DNA of 64,000 nt, taken from an uncultured Alphaproteobacteria bacterium (lineage in GTDB: Bacteria; Pseudomonadota; Alphaproteobacteria; Methylaequorales; Methylaequoraceae). Shown here piece by piece: positions 30,509 to 41,744 of this stretch. Positions within the stretch are counted from its first letter, which is position 1, and every line of letters begins with the position of its first letter. A program made the translations under genes and the position numbers. The stretch lies in the NCBI GenBank assembly GCA_902526175.1, contig CABZJY010000006.1, positions 1 through 64,000 on the forward strand, read 5' to 3'. Under the pieces are notes generated by a model. That model was not told the origin of the DNA and ran no database searches. It worked only from the letters and a program-made list of their open reading frames with translations.

Positions 30509-31095
30509 TAAGATTTAAATTTATTCTTAATTATTGTGGAAGAAATTCTGCAACCCCATCCATAATGGAATATCCAACATGGTGGCCTTAATAATTTTAA
30601 ATTACTTGAATGCACTTTTTTAGTTCTTTTATTTTTAAAAAATCCAATGCTTTTACTATTTATTATATTTAGAGAGTAAAATGGACGGTCAAAAATTGCA
30701 ATCGGAAGTTTATAAAAAATCTCTCTCCATTTTTTCCATTCATGCATCTTTTTCAAATTATCAACACCTTGGAGCCAAACAAACTGTACTTTTTTATTTT
30801 TTTTAATTAAATGGTTAATTACATCAATAGAATACGGGGTTCTTATCTCTTTTTCAATTCCTGACACAATTATTTTTTTATCTTTTGGATAAGCCTTAGC
30901 TTTTTCAATTCTTTCTTCAAAACTGGTAATTTTTTGCTTTTTTTTTAAAGGATTTGCTAACGAAATAATCCACCAAACTTCGTCTAAACAGAAATGTGTT
31001 AAAGCAAGCATACTAATTCTTAAGTGTCCATTATGTATTGGGTCAAAAGTCCCTCCTAATAGCCCAATACTTTTTTTTCTTTGAAAATGTTTCAA
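30508..31095 (-). CDS. nadD: Nicotinate-nucleotide adenylyltransferase
   Basis: NadD adenylates nicotinate mononucleotide, the step after NadC in NAD synthesis. The 195-residue protein has the nucleotidyltransferase motif GLLGGTFDPIHNGHLRIS (12-29), VWWIISLANPLK and, near the end, the ISSTIIK segment corresponding to the usual ISSTxIR. All are standard for NadD. It lies between proA and rsfS on the minus strand, while nadA/nadC lie on the plus strand 18 kb away. Confidence 0.95.
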   Translation of the reverse strand: MKHFQRKKSIGLLGGTFDPIHNGHLRISMLALTHFCLDEVWWIISLANPLKKKQKITSFEERIEKAKAYPKDKKIIVSGIEKEIRTPYSIDVINHLIKKNKKVQFVWLQGVDNLKKMHEWKKWREIFYKLPIAIFDRPFYSLNIINSKSIGFFKNKRTKKVHSSNLKLLRPPCWIFHYGWGCRISSTIIKNKFKS

Positions 31096-31100
31096 AAAAA

Positions 31101-32360
31101 CTATGGTCTTATTTGACCATTCCCTCGAACTTTATATTTAAAGCTTGTTAGTTGAGATACTCCAACAGGGCCTCTTGCGTGAAGTTTAGATGTAGAAATA
31201 CCTATTTCAGCACCCATGCCAAATTCTCCTCCATCTGCAAACTGTGTTGACGTGTTATGCATAACTATCCCACTATCCACTTTATTCAAAAAAAACTCAA
31301 CGACTTTTTTATCATTCGAAATTATGGCGTCTGTATGATTTGAACCATATTTATTGATATGATCAATTGCCTCATTTACTCCTCCTTTCAATGATTTTAT
31401 AGATATAATAGAGTCTAAGTATTCTGTAGACCAATCTTTTTCATTTGCTAATTTTAATGAGGGGTCCATTTTACAAACTGGTCTATCAGCCCTTATTTCA
31501 CAACCAAGTTCTTTTAGTTTATTAATAATTGGAGGTAGATGACTTTCTATTATTTCATAATCTATTAATAATGTTTCTGTCGCACCACAAATGCCAGGTC
31601 TTCTCATTTTCGCATTAACAACTATATCTTTAGAAATCTCTTTGTTTGAATTTTTATTAATATAGGTATGACAAATTCCGTCTAAATGTTTAATAACATG
31701 AATTCTGCTTTCTCTTGAAACTCTTTCTATTAATGATTTTCCACCTCGAGGAACAATTACATCAACATATTTATCCAACTTTAAAAGATATCCAACAGCT
31801 TCCCTTTCTGTCGTTGGAATGTTTTGTAAAGTACCGGATGGAAGTCCAGATTTTCTAAAAGATTTATTGATCAAATTGATTATAATACTTGATGAATAAA
31901 AACTTTCTGAGCCACCCCTTAATATAGTTGCATTAGACGATTTTAGACATAAAGCTGCAGCATCAGCCGATACATTTGGTCTTGATTCATAAATTACACC
32001 AATGACACCTAGAGGGACCGATACCTTTTCAATTTTTAGTCCATTTGGCCTACTCCAAGAACTGAGTTTTTTCCCAACTGGATTTGTTAACTTTGAAATA
32101 TCTTCCATACCTTTACAAATTGAGTCAATTCTTTCACTGTCTAAAAGTAATCTGTCTATAAGTGCTTTACTTAATTTTTTTTTTAATGCTCTTGAAACAT
32201 CTTTTTTATTTTCAGAAAGTATGTTTTTTTTGTTTCTCATTAATTCTTTTGAAGCATTAACCAGAGAGAGACTTTTGAACTTGTCGTCAACCATAGCAAG
32301 TTCAAATGATGCTTTTTTGGCTTTTTTGCCTATTTCGTTTATTGTTTCTTTTAATCCCAT
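31101..32360 (-). CDS. proA: Glutamate-5-semialdehyde dehydrogenase (gamma-glutamyl phosphate reductase)
   Basis: ProA reduces gamma-glutamyl phosphate with NADPH in proline synthesis. The 419-residue protein shows VPLGVIGVIYESRPNVSADA, ATILRGGSESFYSS, the region VIVPRGGKSLIERV and the catalytic cysteine in RRPGICGATETLL. FADGGEFGMGAEIGISTSKLHARGP is the C-terminal signature. It follows proB by 3 bases, so the two consecutive enzymes, whose intermediate is unstable, are made together. Confidence 0.97.
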   Translation of the reverse strand: MGLKETINEIGKKAKKASFELAMVDDKFKSLSLVNASKELMRNKKNILSENKKDVSRALKKKLSKALIDRLLLDSERIDSICKGMEDISKLTNPVGKKLSSWSRPNGLKIEKVSVPLGVIGVIYESRPNVSADAAALCLKSSNATILRGGSESFYSSSIIINLINKSFRKSGLPSGTLQNIPTTEREAVGYLLKLDKYVDVIVPRGGKSLIERVSRESRIHVIKHLDGICHTYINKNSNKEISKDIVVNAKMRRPGICGATETLLIDYEIIESHLPPIINKLKELGCEIRADRPVCKMDPSLKLANEKDWSTEYLDSIISIKSLKGGVNEAIDHINKYGSNHTDAIISNDKKVVEFFLNKVDSGIVMHNTSTQFADGGEFGMGAEIGISTSKLHARGPVGVSQLTSFKYKVRGNGQIRP

Positions 32361-32363
32361 AAT

Positions 32364-34518
<2,155 letters not shown>

Positions 34519-34773
34519 CTATTTGATTTTTACACCTACAAATGTTTTACCTTGAGATTTTCTCTGAAAAAAAACATTTCCTTTCTTAAGAGAAAAAATT
34601 GTGTGATCTTTACCAATACCAACATTAATTCCGGGATGAAATTTTGTTCCTCTTTGTCGAATTATTATATTACCAGGTACAACAGTTTCACCACCAAATT
34701 TTTTTACACCTAATCTTCTACCAGCAGTATCACGGCCATTCCTTGTACTACCGCCTGCTTTTTTATGAGCCAT
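34519..34773 (-). CDS. rpmA: 50S ribosomal protein L27
   Basis: L27 lies near the peptidyl-transferase centre. The 84-residue protein begins [20 protein letters not shown], followed by LGVKKFGGE and the [18 protein letters not shown] motif, all standard. There is no N-terminal Firmicutes-type cleavage extension. The start lies within the last codons of rplU (11-base overlap), implying translational coupling of L21 and L27. Confidence 0.98.
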   Translation of the reverse strand: MAHKKAGGSTRNGRDTAGRRLGVKKFGGETVVPGNIIIRQRGTKFHPGINVGIGKDHTIFSLKKGNVFFQRKSQGKTFVGVKIK

Positions 34774-35185
34774 TTTCTGTTCCTTTGTTTGAAGTTACTT
34801 CACTTTTTTTTTGCTTTGTGATTTTACTATCAGATTTTTTTTCTATCTTAGTAGTGTTGGCTTCAACAGATTTTTTTTTTATAATATCAATTACTTTTAC
34901 AAGTGTGACGGTCTGCCTATGACCAATTTTTCTTCGGTAATTATGTCTTCTCTTTTTTTTAAAAATTAAAACCTTTTTATCTTTTATAGTATTAATGATC
35001 TTTGCATGCACAACATAACCTTTGACATAAGGTGAGCCGATAATGGTTTCATTATTTTCGTCTGAAACTAATAACACCTTGTCAAAAAAAGTTTCTTTAG
35101 TTTTTTCTTCAATCTTTTCTAACTTAAGGGTTAAATCTTTTATGGCTTTATATTGTTTTCCACCAAATTCAAAAATAGCGAACAT
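34763..35185 (-). CDS. rplU: 50S ribosomal protein L21 with C-terminal extension
   Basis: L21 binds 23S rRNA domain I. The 140-residue protein has the conserved core [14 protein letters not shown], then [14 protein letters not shown] and [19 protein letters not shown], ending near residue 103, where most L21 proteins stop. About 35 further residues, rich in Lys, Ser and Thr, form a likely disordered tail that also accommodates the rpmA overlap. AGGAGT lies just before the ATG. It heads the 12-gene minus-strand run; a CATGT-TAT-ACATG inverted repeat (35203-35215) lies just upstream. Confidence 0.96.
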   Translation of the reverse strand: MFAIFEFGGKQYKAIKDLTLKLEKIEEKTKETFFDKVLLVSDENNETIIGSPYVKGYVVHAKIINTIKDKKVLIFKKKRRHNYRRKIGHRQTVTLVKVIDIIKKKSVEANTTKIEKKSDSKITKQKKSEVTSNKGTENGS

Positions 35186-35303
35186 AATTTACTCCTAATT
35201 TTCATGTTATACATGCAAGATTACTGAATTAAAAGTATTATTTGCTAAAATTAAATATTTTTGTTAAATTTCAGTTCCTGTAATTTAAAGTAAAATAAAA
35301 AAA

Positions 35304-36476
35304 ATGAGCAAAATTGTTATTACTTCTGCCAAGAGAACCCCAATAGGAAAATTTTTAGGGGGGTTATCTTCTCTTTCTGCTCCTGAACTTGGTAAATATG
35401 CTGTTAACGCTGTCATCGATGATTCAAAACTGGAAAAAAATGATATTGATGAGCTTATCTTAGGTCAAGTCCTCACCGGCGGTGCAGGGCAAAATCCAGC
35501 TAGGCAAACTTCTTGTAAAGCTGACATTCCTTTCTCAAAAAGCGCAGTAACAATTAACCAAGTGTGTGGATCTGGGTTAAGGGCAATTGCTATGGGTATG
35601 CAGTCATTGCAATATAATCAATCTGAAATAGTTATTGCAGGTGGTCAAGAGTCAATGAGTAATGCCCATCATACTATTAATATCAGATCGGCAACTAAAA
35701 TGGGTGATGGTAAATTAAAAGATTCTATGATTGTTGATGGGTTGTGGTGTGCAATGAATGGTTATCACATGGGAACTACTGCCGAAAATGTTGCTGAAAA
35801 GTACAATATTTCAAAAGATGATCAAGATAAATTTGCTACAGAATCTCAAAATAAAGCTGAGAATGCTCAAAAGTTGAATAAATTCTTGGATGAAATCGTT
35901 CCAATTTCAATTCAGAAAAAAAAAGAAGTGACTGTTATAAGTGAAGATGAATTTCCAAGACATGGCTCAACTTATGAAAAGATTTCTACTCTTAAACCTG
36001 TATTTTCAAAAGATGGTACTGTTTCAGCAGGAAATGCATCTGGGTTAAATGATGGTGCTGCAGCTGTTACAATGATGAATGAAGATTTAGCTGCAAAGAA
36101 ACAACTTGAGCCATTAGCTCGCATTGTATCTTGGTCGTCAGTTGGTGTTGACCCTTCTATAATGGGCATAGGACCAGTTGAAGCAACAAAAAAAGCTTTA
36201 AAAAAAGCTAAATGGAGTCTAGATGAATTAGACCTAATTGAAGCAAACGAAGCATTTGCAGCCCAGTCTCTTGCAGTTAGCAAAGAGATTGGATGGGATA
36301 TGTCAAAGGTTAATGTAAACGGTGGTGCCATAGCACTTGGGCATCCAATTGGAGCATCTGGTGCAAGAATTTTGGTAACACTTATACATGAACTAAAAAA
36401 AAGAAACTTAAACAAAGGATTAGCAACTCTTTGCATTGGAGGTGGACAAGGTATTGCTATGTGTATTGAAAGGTGA
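35304..36476 (+). CDS. phaA: Acetyl-CoA C-acetyltransferase (beta-ketothiolase)
   Basis: PhaA condenses two acetyl-CoA to acetoacetyl-CoA, the entry step to both polyhydroxybutyrate and the ethylmalonyl-CoA pathway. The 390-residue protein has the acyl-enzyme cysteine in NQVCGSGLRA (near 89), GGAIALGHPIGASGAR with the active histidine, and the second cysteine in ATLCIGGGQGIAM. SAKRTPIGKFLGGL at the N-terminus is typical of biosynthetic thiolases. It is followed 7 bases later by phaB. No phaC synthase is nearby. Confidence 0.95.
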   Translation: MSKIVITSAKRTPIGKFLGGLSSLSAPELGKYAVNAVIDDSKLEKNDIDELILGQVLTGGAGQNPARQTSCKADIPFSKSAVTINQVCGSGLRAIAMGMQSLQYNQSEIVIAGGQESMSNAHHTINIRSATKMGDGKLKDSMIVDGLWCAMNGYHMGTTAENVAEKYNISKDDQDKFATESQNKAENAQKLNKFLDEIVPISIQKKKEVTVISEDEFPRHGSTYEKISTLKPVFSKDGTVSAGNASGLNDGAAAVTMMNEDLAAKKQLEPLARIVSWSSVGVDPSIMGIGPVEATKKALKKAKWSLDELDLIEANEAFAAQSLAVSKEIGWDMSKVNVNGGAIALGHPIGASGARILVTLIHELKKRNLNKGLATLCIGGGQGIAMCIER

Positions 36477-36483
36477 ATAATAG

Positions 36484-37206
36484 ATGGACAAGATCGCTTT
36501 AGTAACAGGTGGCACTAGAGGTATTGGGGAAGCTATTTCCAAAAAAATTTCTTCAAGTGGTATTAAAGTTGTAGCTAATTATTCGAGCAATGATGAGGCG
36601 GCAAATAAATTTTCTGAAAAAAATGGTATTGATGCTGTTAAATTTGATGTTGGTGATTACGACCAGTGTTCAAAAGCAATAAAGGAAATTGAAGCTAAAC
36701 ATGGTAATATATCAATACTAATAAACAATGCTGGAATTACTAGAGACGCAGCATTACACAAAATGACGTTGCAGCAATGGAATGAAGTAATTAATACTAA
36801 TTTAAATTCTGCATTTAATCTTGTTTCTTCAGTAATTGGAAATATGAGAGATTCTGGTTTTGGGAGAATTGTTCATATCTCATCCGTTAATGGACAGAAA
36901 GGGCAGTTCGGACAAACTAATTATGCAGCAACAAAATCTGCATTGTTGGGTTTTTCAAAATCACTTGCTCTTGAAGTTGCTAGTAAAGGGATAACATCCA
37001 ATGTTGTTGCACCTGGTTATATTAATACTGAAATGGTAGCAGCGATAAGAGAAGATATTTTAAAATCAATAGTTGATACAATACCTTCAAAAAGATTAGG
37101 GGAGTCTGATGAAATTGCAGATCTTGTTAATTTTTTGATAACTGAGCAAGCAGCCTACATTAACGGTGCAACTTTCTCAATAAACGGTGGATTGAGAATG
37201 GACTAA
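36484..37206 (+). CDS. phaB: Acetoacetyl-CoA reductase
   Basis: PhaB reduces acetoacetyl-CoA to 3-hydroxybutyryl-CoA. The 240-residue short-chain dehydrogenase has the cofactor loop VTGGTRGIGEAI (7-18), NNAGITRDA, the catalytic serine in HISSVNGQKGQFGQTNYAATK with the YxxxK pair, and APGYINTEM. The sequence around NGQKGQFGQTNY is typical of PhaB rather than FabG. Pairing with phaA supports the call. It ends inside the convergent gloB stop by 4 bases. Confidence 0.9.
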   Translation: MDKIALVTGGTRGIGEAISKKISSSGIKVVANYSSNDEAANKFSEKNGIDAVKFDVGDYDQCSKAIKEIEAKHGNISILINNAGITRDAALHKMTLQQWNEVINTNLNSAFNLVSSVIGNMRDSGFGRIVHISSVNGQKGQFGQTNYAATKSALLGFSKSLALEVASKGITSNVVAPGYINTEMVAAIREDILKSIVDTIPSKRLGESDEIADLVNFLITEQAAYINGATFSINGGLRMD

Positions 37207-37967
37207 AATAAGTCTTTTTTCTTCCTAACGTAGTCAAATGTTCTTTGTGACGAGTAATCACTCACTCCCAACATTTTTTGAAAGTTTTTATTATCAGAAT
37301 TTAGAAACGGATTAAGTTTTTTTTCTTTACCAAGATTAAAGGGTATTGTAAATTTTCCATCTCGAAGAAGGTTCTCAACCTCATTTTTTTTATTTAAAAG
37401 CTTTTTGTTCTCTGGATCTAACGACAGTGCAAATAAAATATTAGACTTTGTATATTCGTGACCACAATAAACATTTGTACTATCTGGTAAAGACCTAATT
37501 TTGAGAAGTGAACTCCACATTTGATTATTCGTACCTTCGAAAACTCTTCCACAACCTAAAGAAAATAAAACATCCCCACAAAAAAGTAATTTAGCATTTT
37601 CTGAGTAAAAACAAATATGCCCTGAGGTATGACCAGGAACTTCAAAGATTTTGAAATTAATATTACCTAACGCAAATTCATCATTATTTTTAAGAGGAAT
37701 ATCAATCCCTGGTATTCTTTTAAGATCTTTTTCGGGGCCTAAAATTTTACAATTTGTTTTTTTCTTAATTTCAAGATTTCCTCCTATATGATCATGATGA
37801 TGATGAGTATTAAAAATATAATTTAACTTCAATTTCTTTTTTTCTAGTAATGCCAAAACAGCATCTGATACAGCTGGGTCCACACATGCCGTTTTATTTG
37901 TTTTCTTATCTATAATTATATAAATATAATTATCACTTAACGCAGGTATTTGAAGGATCTCAAACAT
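37203..37967 (-). CDS. gloB: Hydroxyacylglutathione hydrolase (glyoxalase II)
   Basis: GloB hydrolyses S-lactoylglutathione in methylglyoxal detoxification. The 254-residue metallo-beta-lactamase-fold protein has the binuclear metal motif THHHHDHIGG (55-64), VPGHTSGHICFY, FCGDVLFSLGCGR, and YCGHEYTKSNILFA, all specific to glyoxalase II. The length is normal. It is downstream of metX-metW on the minus strand with a 10-base gap and converges on phaB. Confidence 0.94.
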   Translation of the reverse strand: MFEILQIPALSDNYIYIIIDKKTNKTACVDPAVSDAVLALLEKKKLKLNYIFNTHHHHDHIGGNLEIKKKTNCKILGPEKDLKRIPGIDIPLKNNDEFALGNINFKIFEVPGHTSGHICFYSENAKLLFCGDVLFSLGCGRVFEGTNNQMWSSLLKIRSLPDSTNVYCGHEYTKSNILFALSLDPENKKLLNKKNEVENLLRDGKFTIPFNLGKEKKLNPFLNSDNKNFQKMLGVSDYSSQRTFDYVRKKKDLF

Positions 37968-37977
37968 TAAATTTTTT

Positions 37978-38571
37978 TTACCTTTTAGAGATACAATAAA
38001 CTCCCTGATAAGCCATAAGATTTTCAGAGAATGAAGAGTTTATTTTGTAGCCAAGTTCACTAATTAAAACTTTTTTAATAATTTTTAATTTTTTTTGTTT
38101 ACAAAAATGTTCAAAATCACTTATTGAACATAGATGAATATTTGGAGTATTATACCATTCATATGGTAGAATATCGTTTTTTGGCATTCTTCCTTTAAGT
38201 AGCAAATCCAGTCTTATTTTCCAGTAAGCAAAATTTGGGAATGAAATTATTGCTCTTTTCCCAATCCTTATTAAATCATTTATTACAGCTTCAGGAGAAC
38301 TCATTGCATGAATAGTCTGGCTGAGAATGACTGTTGTAAATACATCATTCGGATAATCTTGAAGATCGGAGTTTGCGTCTCCTTGAATAACTGTCAAACC
38401 TTTTTCTACACATTTGTTAACTCCTTTTTGACTAAGCTCAATACCTCTACAATCTACTGATTTTTTAGATAGGAAATCTATCAAATCACCCTCTCCGCAA
38501 CCAACATCAAGTATCTTCTCATTTTCTTCTATAAATTCAGATATGATTTTTAAGTCATTTCTTAAACTCAT
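37978..38571 (-). CDS. metW: Methionine biosynthesis protein MetW
   Basis: MetW is a methyltransferase-fold partner of MetX; recent work in other proteobacteria suggests it is needed for full homoserine acetyltransferase activity. The 197-residue protein has LDVGCGEGDLIDFL (20-33) as the SAM-type loop, NFAYWKIRLDLLLKGRMP, and the family's PYEWYNTPNIHLCSISDFEHFC. It overlaps metX by one base, the standard metXW pair. Confidence 0.94.
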   Translation of the reverse strand: MSLRNDLKIISEFIEENEKILDVGCGEGDLIDFLSKKSVDCRGIELSQKGVNKCVEKGLTVIQGDANSDLQDYPNDVFTTVILSQTIHAMSSPEAVINDLIRIGKRAIISFPNFAYWKIRLDLLLKGRMPKNDILPYEWYNTPNIHLCSISDFEHFCKQKKLKIIKKVLISELGYKINSSFSENLMAYQGVYCISKR

Positions 38572-39686
38572 TATAAACCTAATTTTTTAGTTAAACCGCT
38601 TAAAAAACCTTTAAGAATTTTGTGGAACTCAGGTTCTTTCAAAAGAAACGAATCGTGTCCATTATCCGTCTTAATTTCAACAAAACTTACACTAGCTGCT
38701 GAACTATTTAAAGACTTTATTATAGTTTTTGTTTCTGCTGTTGGGAACAACCAGTCAGATGTGAATGAAAAAAAACAAAATGTTGCATCATTATTTTTAA
38801 ATAAATTTGATAAGCCTCCTCTTCTATTAGATAAATCAAAATAATCCATAGCTTTTGTAATGTACAAATAACTATTCGCATCAAATCTATCCACAAATGT
38901 TCTTCCCTGATATTTTAAATAACTTTCAATCTGGAAGTCAATGTCAAACCTATACGATAAAGAGGAACTAAATTGAAGATTCCTTCCAAACTTTTTTTGA
39001 AGTCCATATTCTGACAAGTAAGTTATATGCGCTATCATTCTTGCTACTGCTAATCCTCTACTCGGCTTGACATTAAACTCGTTATATAGTCCTTTATTCC
39101 AATTGGGATCAGCCATTATCGATTGCCGACCAATTTCATGAAAAGCTATATTTTGAGCAGAATGCCTGTAAGAAGTAGCAATCGGAACTATAGCGTTTAC
39201 TCTATTTTTAAATAGTGCGCCCCAAACTAACGCCTGCATACCCCCCATAGACCCTCCTATAACAGCAAACAGTTTTTCAATGCCTAATGCATCTATCAAC
39301 CTTACTTGAGCTTCAACCATATCTTTAATAGTTATAACAGGAAAGTCTAAATTATATTGTTTACCATTTTTAGGGTTAATACTTGACGGTCCTGTACTTC
39401 CTTGACAGCCTCCAATAACGTTACTACAAATAACAAAAAAAAAATTGGTATCAATCACTTTTCCTGGACCAACTAAAATATCCCACCAACCCTTTTTATT
39501 TGTTGAAGGATGAACTCCAGAACAAAATTGATCTCCGGTCAGTGCATGGCATACAAGAATTACATTGCTTTTATTTTTATTAAGTTTGCCATATGTCTCA
39601 TAAGCTATTTCGCACTTATCAAGCTGATCGTTTGATTCAAGTATCAGTTTTTCTTTAAATGTTATATCAATTTTATCAAATGCCAT
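38571..39686 (-). CDS. metX: Homoserine O-acetyltransferase
   Basis: MetX acetylates homoserine with acetyl-CoA, committing it to methionine. The 371-residue alpha/beta hydrolase has the nucleophile motif [10 protein letters not shown] (near 143-152), the oxyanion region CHALTGDQF, and the C-terminal [13 protein letters not shown] carrying the catalytic histidine. The gene starts about 40 bases downstream of a near-consensus promoter. It uses homoserine, which derives from Asd. Confidence 0.96.
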   Translation of the reverse strand: MAFDKIDITFKEKLILESNDQLDKCEIAYETYGKLNKNKSNVILVCHALTGDQFCSGVHPSTNKKGWWDILVGPGKVIDTNFFFVICSNVIGGCQGSTGPSSINPKNGKQYNLDFPVITIKDMVEAQVRLIDALGIEKLFAVIGGSMGGMQALVWGALFKNRVNAIVPIATSYRHSAQNIAFHEIGRQSIMADPNWNKGLYNEFNVKPSRGLAVARMIAHITYLSEYGLQKKFGRNLQFSSSLSYRFDIDFQIESYLKYQGRTFVDRFDANSYLYITKAMDYFDLSNRRGGLSNLFKNNDATFCFFSFTSDWLFPTAETKTIIKSLNSSAASVSFVEIKTDNGHDSFLLKEPEFHKILKGFLSGLTKKLGL

Positions 39687-39724
39687 ATTGTAAAATAGTA
39701 ATCTTGTTTCTTGACTTGTATCGC

Positions 39725-39752
39725 ATCATAGCTATGTTGGGAATTGTGTCAA
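39725..39752 (-). promoter_or_regulatory. Near-consensus sigma-70 promoter of metX-metW
   Basis: On the minus strand TTGACA (39752-39747) is followed after 16 bases by TATGAT (39730-39725). This is a perfect -35 and a five-of-six -10. Transcription would begin near 39718, leaving a leader of only about 32-35 bases before the metX ATG. That leaves little room for a SAM riboswitch, so if metX is regulated by S-adenosylmethionine it is probably by another route. Confidence 0.65.
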
Positions 39753-39779
39753 AATAAATTTTTAGCAAATTAAGAAAAA

Positions 39780-40886
39780 GTGAAAAATAAAATTCCTTAC
39801 TTAAAAGATATTAAACCTGGGATTAATAAAATTTCAAAATATGTTTCAGGGGAAATTAAAGATAAAAAAATAATCGCAGCAAAATTATCTTCTAATGAAT
39901 CACCCTTTGAAATTCCTTCGAATATTATTAATTCTATTATTAAAGAGCTAAGATATTCTAATAAATATCCCGACGGTGATAGTGAAATACTTAAGTCAGC
40001 TATTGCAAAGAACTTTAAAATCAAAAAGAACCAAATAGTTTGTGGAAACGGATCTGATGATATTTTGTCATTAATTTGCCTTGCATTTTCTAGAGAGGAC
40101 TCTGAAGTAATTTGCAGTAATAATGGTTTTTTATTTTATCCAATTATTACATATTCCTCAGGTGCTAAACCAATATATGCTGAAACCGAAAATTTTTCTA
40201 TTAGCATAAAAAATATTAAAGAAAAAATTAGCAAAAAAACAAAAATCATTTTTTTTGCTAATCCAAATAATCCAACAGGATCAATTATTTTAAAAAAAGA
40301 GTTAGTAAAAGCGTTAAAGGAAATTCCTAAAAATATTATTGTAGTAATTGATGGAGCTTATGCTGAATATGTTATAGATAAAGAGTTTTCAGATGGTTTA
40401 GATCTAGTAAAAAAATTTCCAAACTTAATAATCACCAGAACATTTTCAAAGATATACGCTCTTGCGGCATTTAGAGTTGGTTGGGGATACAGCTCCCCTG
40501 AGATAATTCAAATATTAGAAAAAATTCGAGGACCTTTTAACGTAAATTTGGTTGCACAACTAGCTGCTTCCAAGATTCTGAGGGAAGAAAAATTTATAAA
40601 TAAGTCAATAAAACACAATATAAAATATAAAAATTTGATTGAAAAAGAACTCAAAGAAATGGGGTTTTTAGTGTTTAAAGGTCACGGCAATTTCTTATTA
40701 GTAAAAAACAGTTTAGAAATAATTTCAACAAAACAAATTTTAAGATATTTAGAAAAAAAAAATATTTATGTAAGATCATTAAGAGCATATAATCTTCCAG
40801 AGTGTTTTAGAGTGAGTGTAGGTAAAAGGAAAGAAAACATATTGTTTTTAAAAGAAATTAAAAAACTCTTAAAAAGAAGTTGTTAG
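39780..40886 (+). CDS. hisC: Histidinol-phosphate / aromatic aminotransferase
   Basis: HisC-type PLP aminotransferases act on histidinol phosphate and often also on aromatic 2-oxoacids or prephenate. The 368-residue protein has LSSNESPFEIPSNI, NPNNPTGSII, and the PLP lysine in TRTFSKIYALAAFRVGW. The start is GTG at 39780. The next gene is prephenate dehydrogenase only 3 bases away, so the physiological role may be tyrosine/phenylalanine formation in addition to, or instead of, histidine. It diverges from metX. Confidence 0.88.
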   Translation: MKNKIPYLKDIKPGINKISKYVSGEIKDKKIIAAKLSSNESPFEIPSNIINSIIKELRYSNKYPDGDSEILKSAIAKNFKIKKNQIVCGNGSDDILSLICLAFSREDSEVICSNNGFLFYPIITYSSGAKPIYAETENFSISIKNIKEKISKKTKIIFFANPNNPTGSIILKKELVKALKEIPKNIIVVIDGAYAEYVIDKEFSDGLDLVKKFPNLIITRTFSKIYALAAFRVGWGYSSPEIIQILEKIRGPFNVNLVAQLAASKILREEKFINKSIKHNIKYKNLIEKELKEMGFLVFKGHGNFLLVKNSLEIISTKQILRYLEKKNIYVRSLRAYNLPECFRVSVGKRKENILFLKEIKKLLKRSC

Positions 40887-40889
40887 AAA

Positions 40890-41744
40890 ATGTATAATAT
40901 AACAATTATTGGCCCGGGTCTCATTGGGGCATCACTAGGTCTATGTCTAAAAAAACATGCTTTGGCTAATAAAATACATGGAATGGATATCGATACTATA
41001 AACTTAAAAAAAGCAAAAAGTCTTAATGCAATTGACGAAGCTCACAAAGAAATAGGATCTTATGTCAACGAAAGCGATATTGTATTTGTGTGTACACCAG
41101 TTGGAACATTCCATAAAATTTTTGAATCTTTAAATAAATTCCTAACGAAAAAAACAATTGTTTCAGATGTCGGATCAGTAAAAGGATTTTTTTTAAAAAA
41201 ACCTTTTAATAACTTTAAAAATTTAAATATTGTACCAGGCCATCCAATTGCAGGTACAGAGTTTTCAGGAGCTTCAAATTCAAAAATAGATATGTTCGAA
41301 AACAAATGGTGTATCTTAACTCCAATTAATAAATCAAAAAGTATTAAGGTAATAGAAAATATTTGGAAACGTATGAATATGAGAGTTGAAATTATGTCTC
41401 CAAACAAGCATGACAAAATAATGTCTGTTACCTCTCATCTCCCACATTTAATTGCCTTTACAATAGTTGGGACTGCTTTTAATTTGTCTCCACGAGACCG
41501 AAAAAGTCTTTTAAATTTTTCTGCTGGAGGTTTTAGGGATTTTACAAGAATTGGTTCATCTGACCCAAAAATGTGGCACGATATATTTTTACAAAATAAA
41601 AAATTTATTTTAAGTACATTAGAAAAATTCGGAAATGATTTGGATTTTTTAAAAATGCTTATAAAAACCGAGAATTCAGGAAAAATTTTAAATATTCTTA
41701 AAAAAAATAAAACAATTCGTCAAAAAATATCAAAACTTTCCTAA
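40890..41744 (+). CDS. tyrA: Prephenate/arogenate dehydrogenase
   Basis: This enzyme oxidatively decarboxylates prephenate or arogenate in tyrosine synthesis. The 284-residue protein begins ITIIGPGLIGASLGLCLKK, the NAD fold, and shows VFVCTPVGTF, SDVGSVKGF, PGHPIAGTEFSGA and VTSHLPHLIAF. No chorismate mutase domain is present, so it is the monofunctional form. The coupling to hisC resembles the hisC-tyrA units of other alphaproteobacteria. It converges on plsC with a 4-base overlap. Confidence 0.93.
   Translation: MYNITIIGPGLIGASLGLCLKKHALANKIHGMDIDTINLKKAKSLNAIDEAHKEIGSYVNESDIVFVCTPVGTFHKIFESLNKFLTKKTIVSDVGSVKGFFLKKPFNNFKNLNIVPGHPIAGTEFSGASNSKIDMFENKWCILTPINKSKSIKVIENIWKRMNMRVEIMSPNKHDKIMSVTSHLPHLIAFTIVGTAFNLSPRDRKSLLNFSAGGFRDFTRIGSSDPKMWHDIFLQNKKFILSTLEKFGNDLDFLKMLIKTENSGKILNILKKNKTIRQKISKLS

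Noticed and set aside
35203-35215. CATGTTATACATG as an autoregulatory L21 leader hairpin
   Set aside because: The stem is only 5 bp, overlaps the likely -10 region of rplU, and has no known L21-binding counterpart; noted only as context for rplU.
35972-36436. 154-residue minus-strand ORF inside phaA
   Set aside because: Antisense shadow of the thiolase C-terminal region; no family features.
39687-39779. SAM riboswitch upstream of metX
   Set aside because: The near-consensus promoter leaves a leader of only about 32-35 bases and I see no pseudoknot pattern; the region is too short for known SAM-II or SAM-V aptamers.
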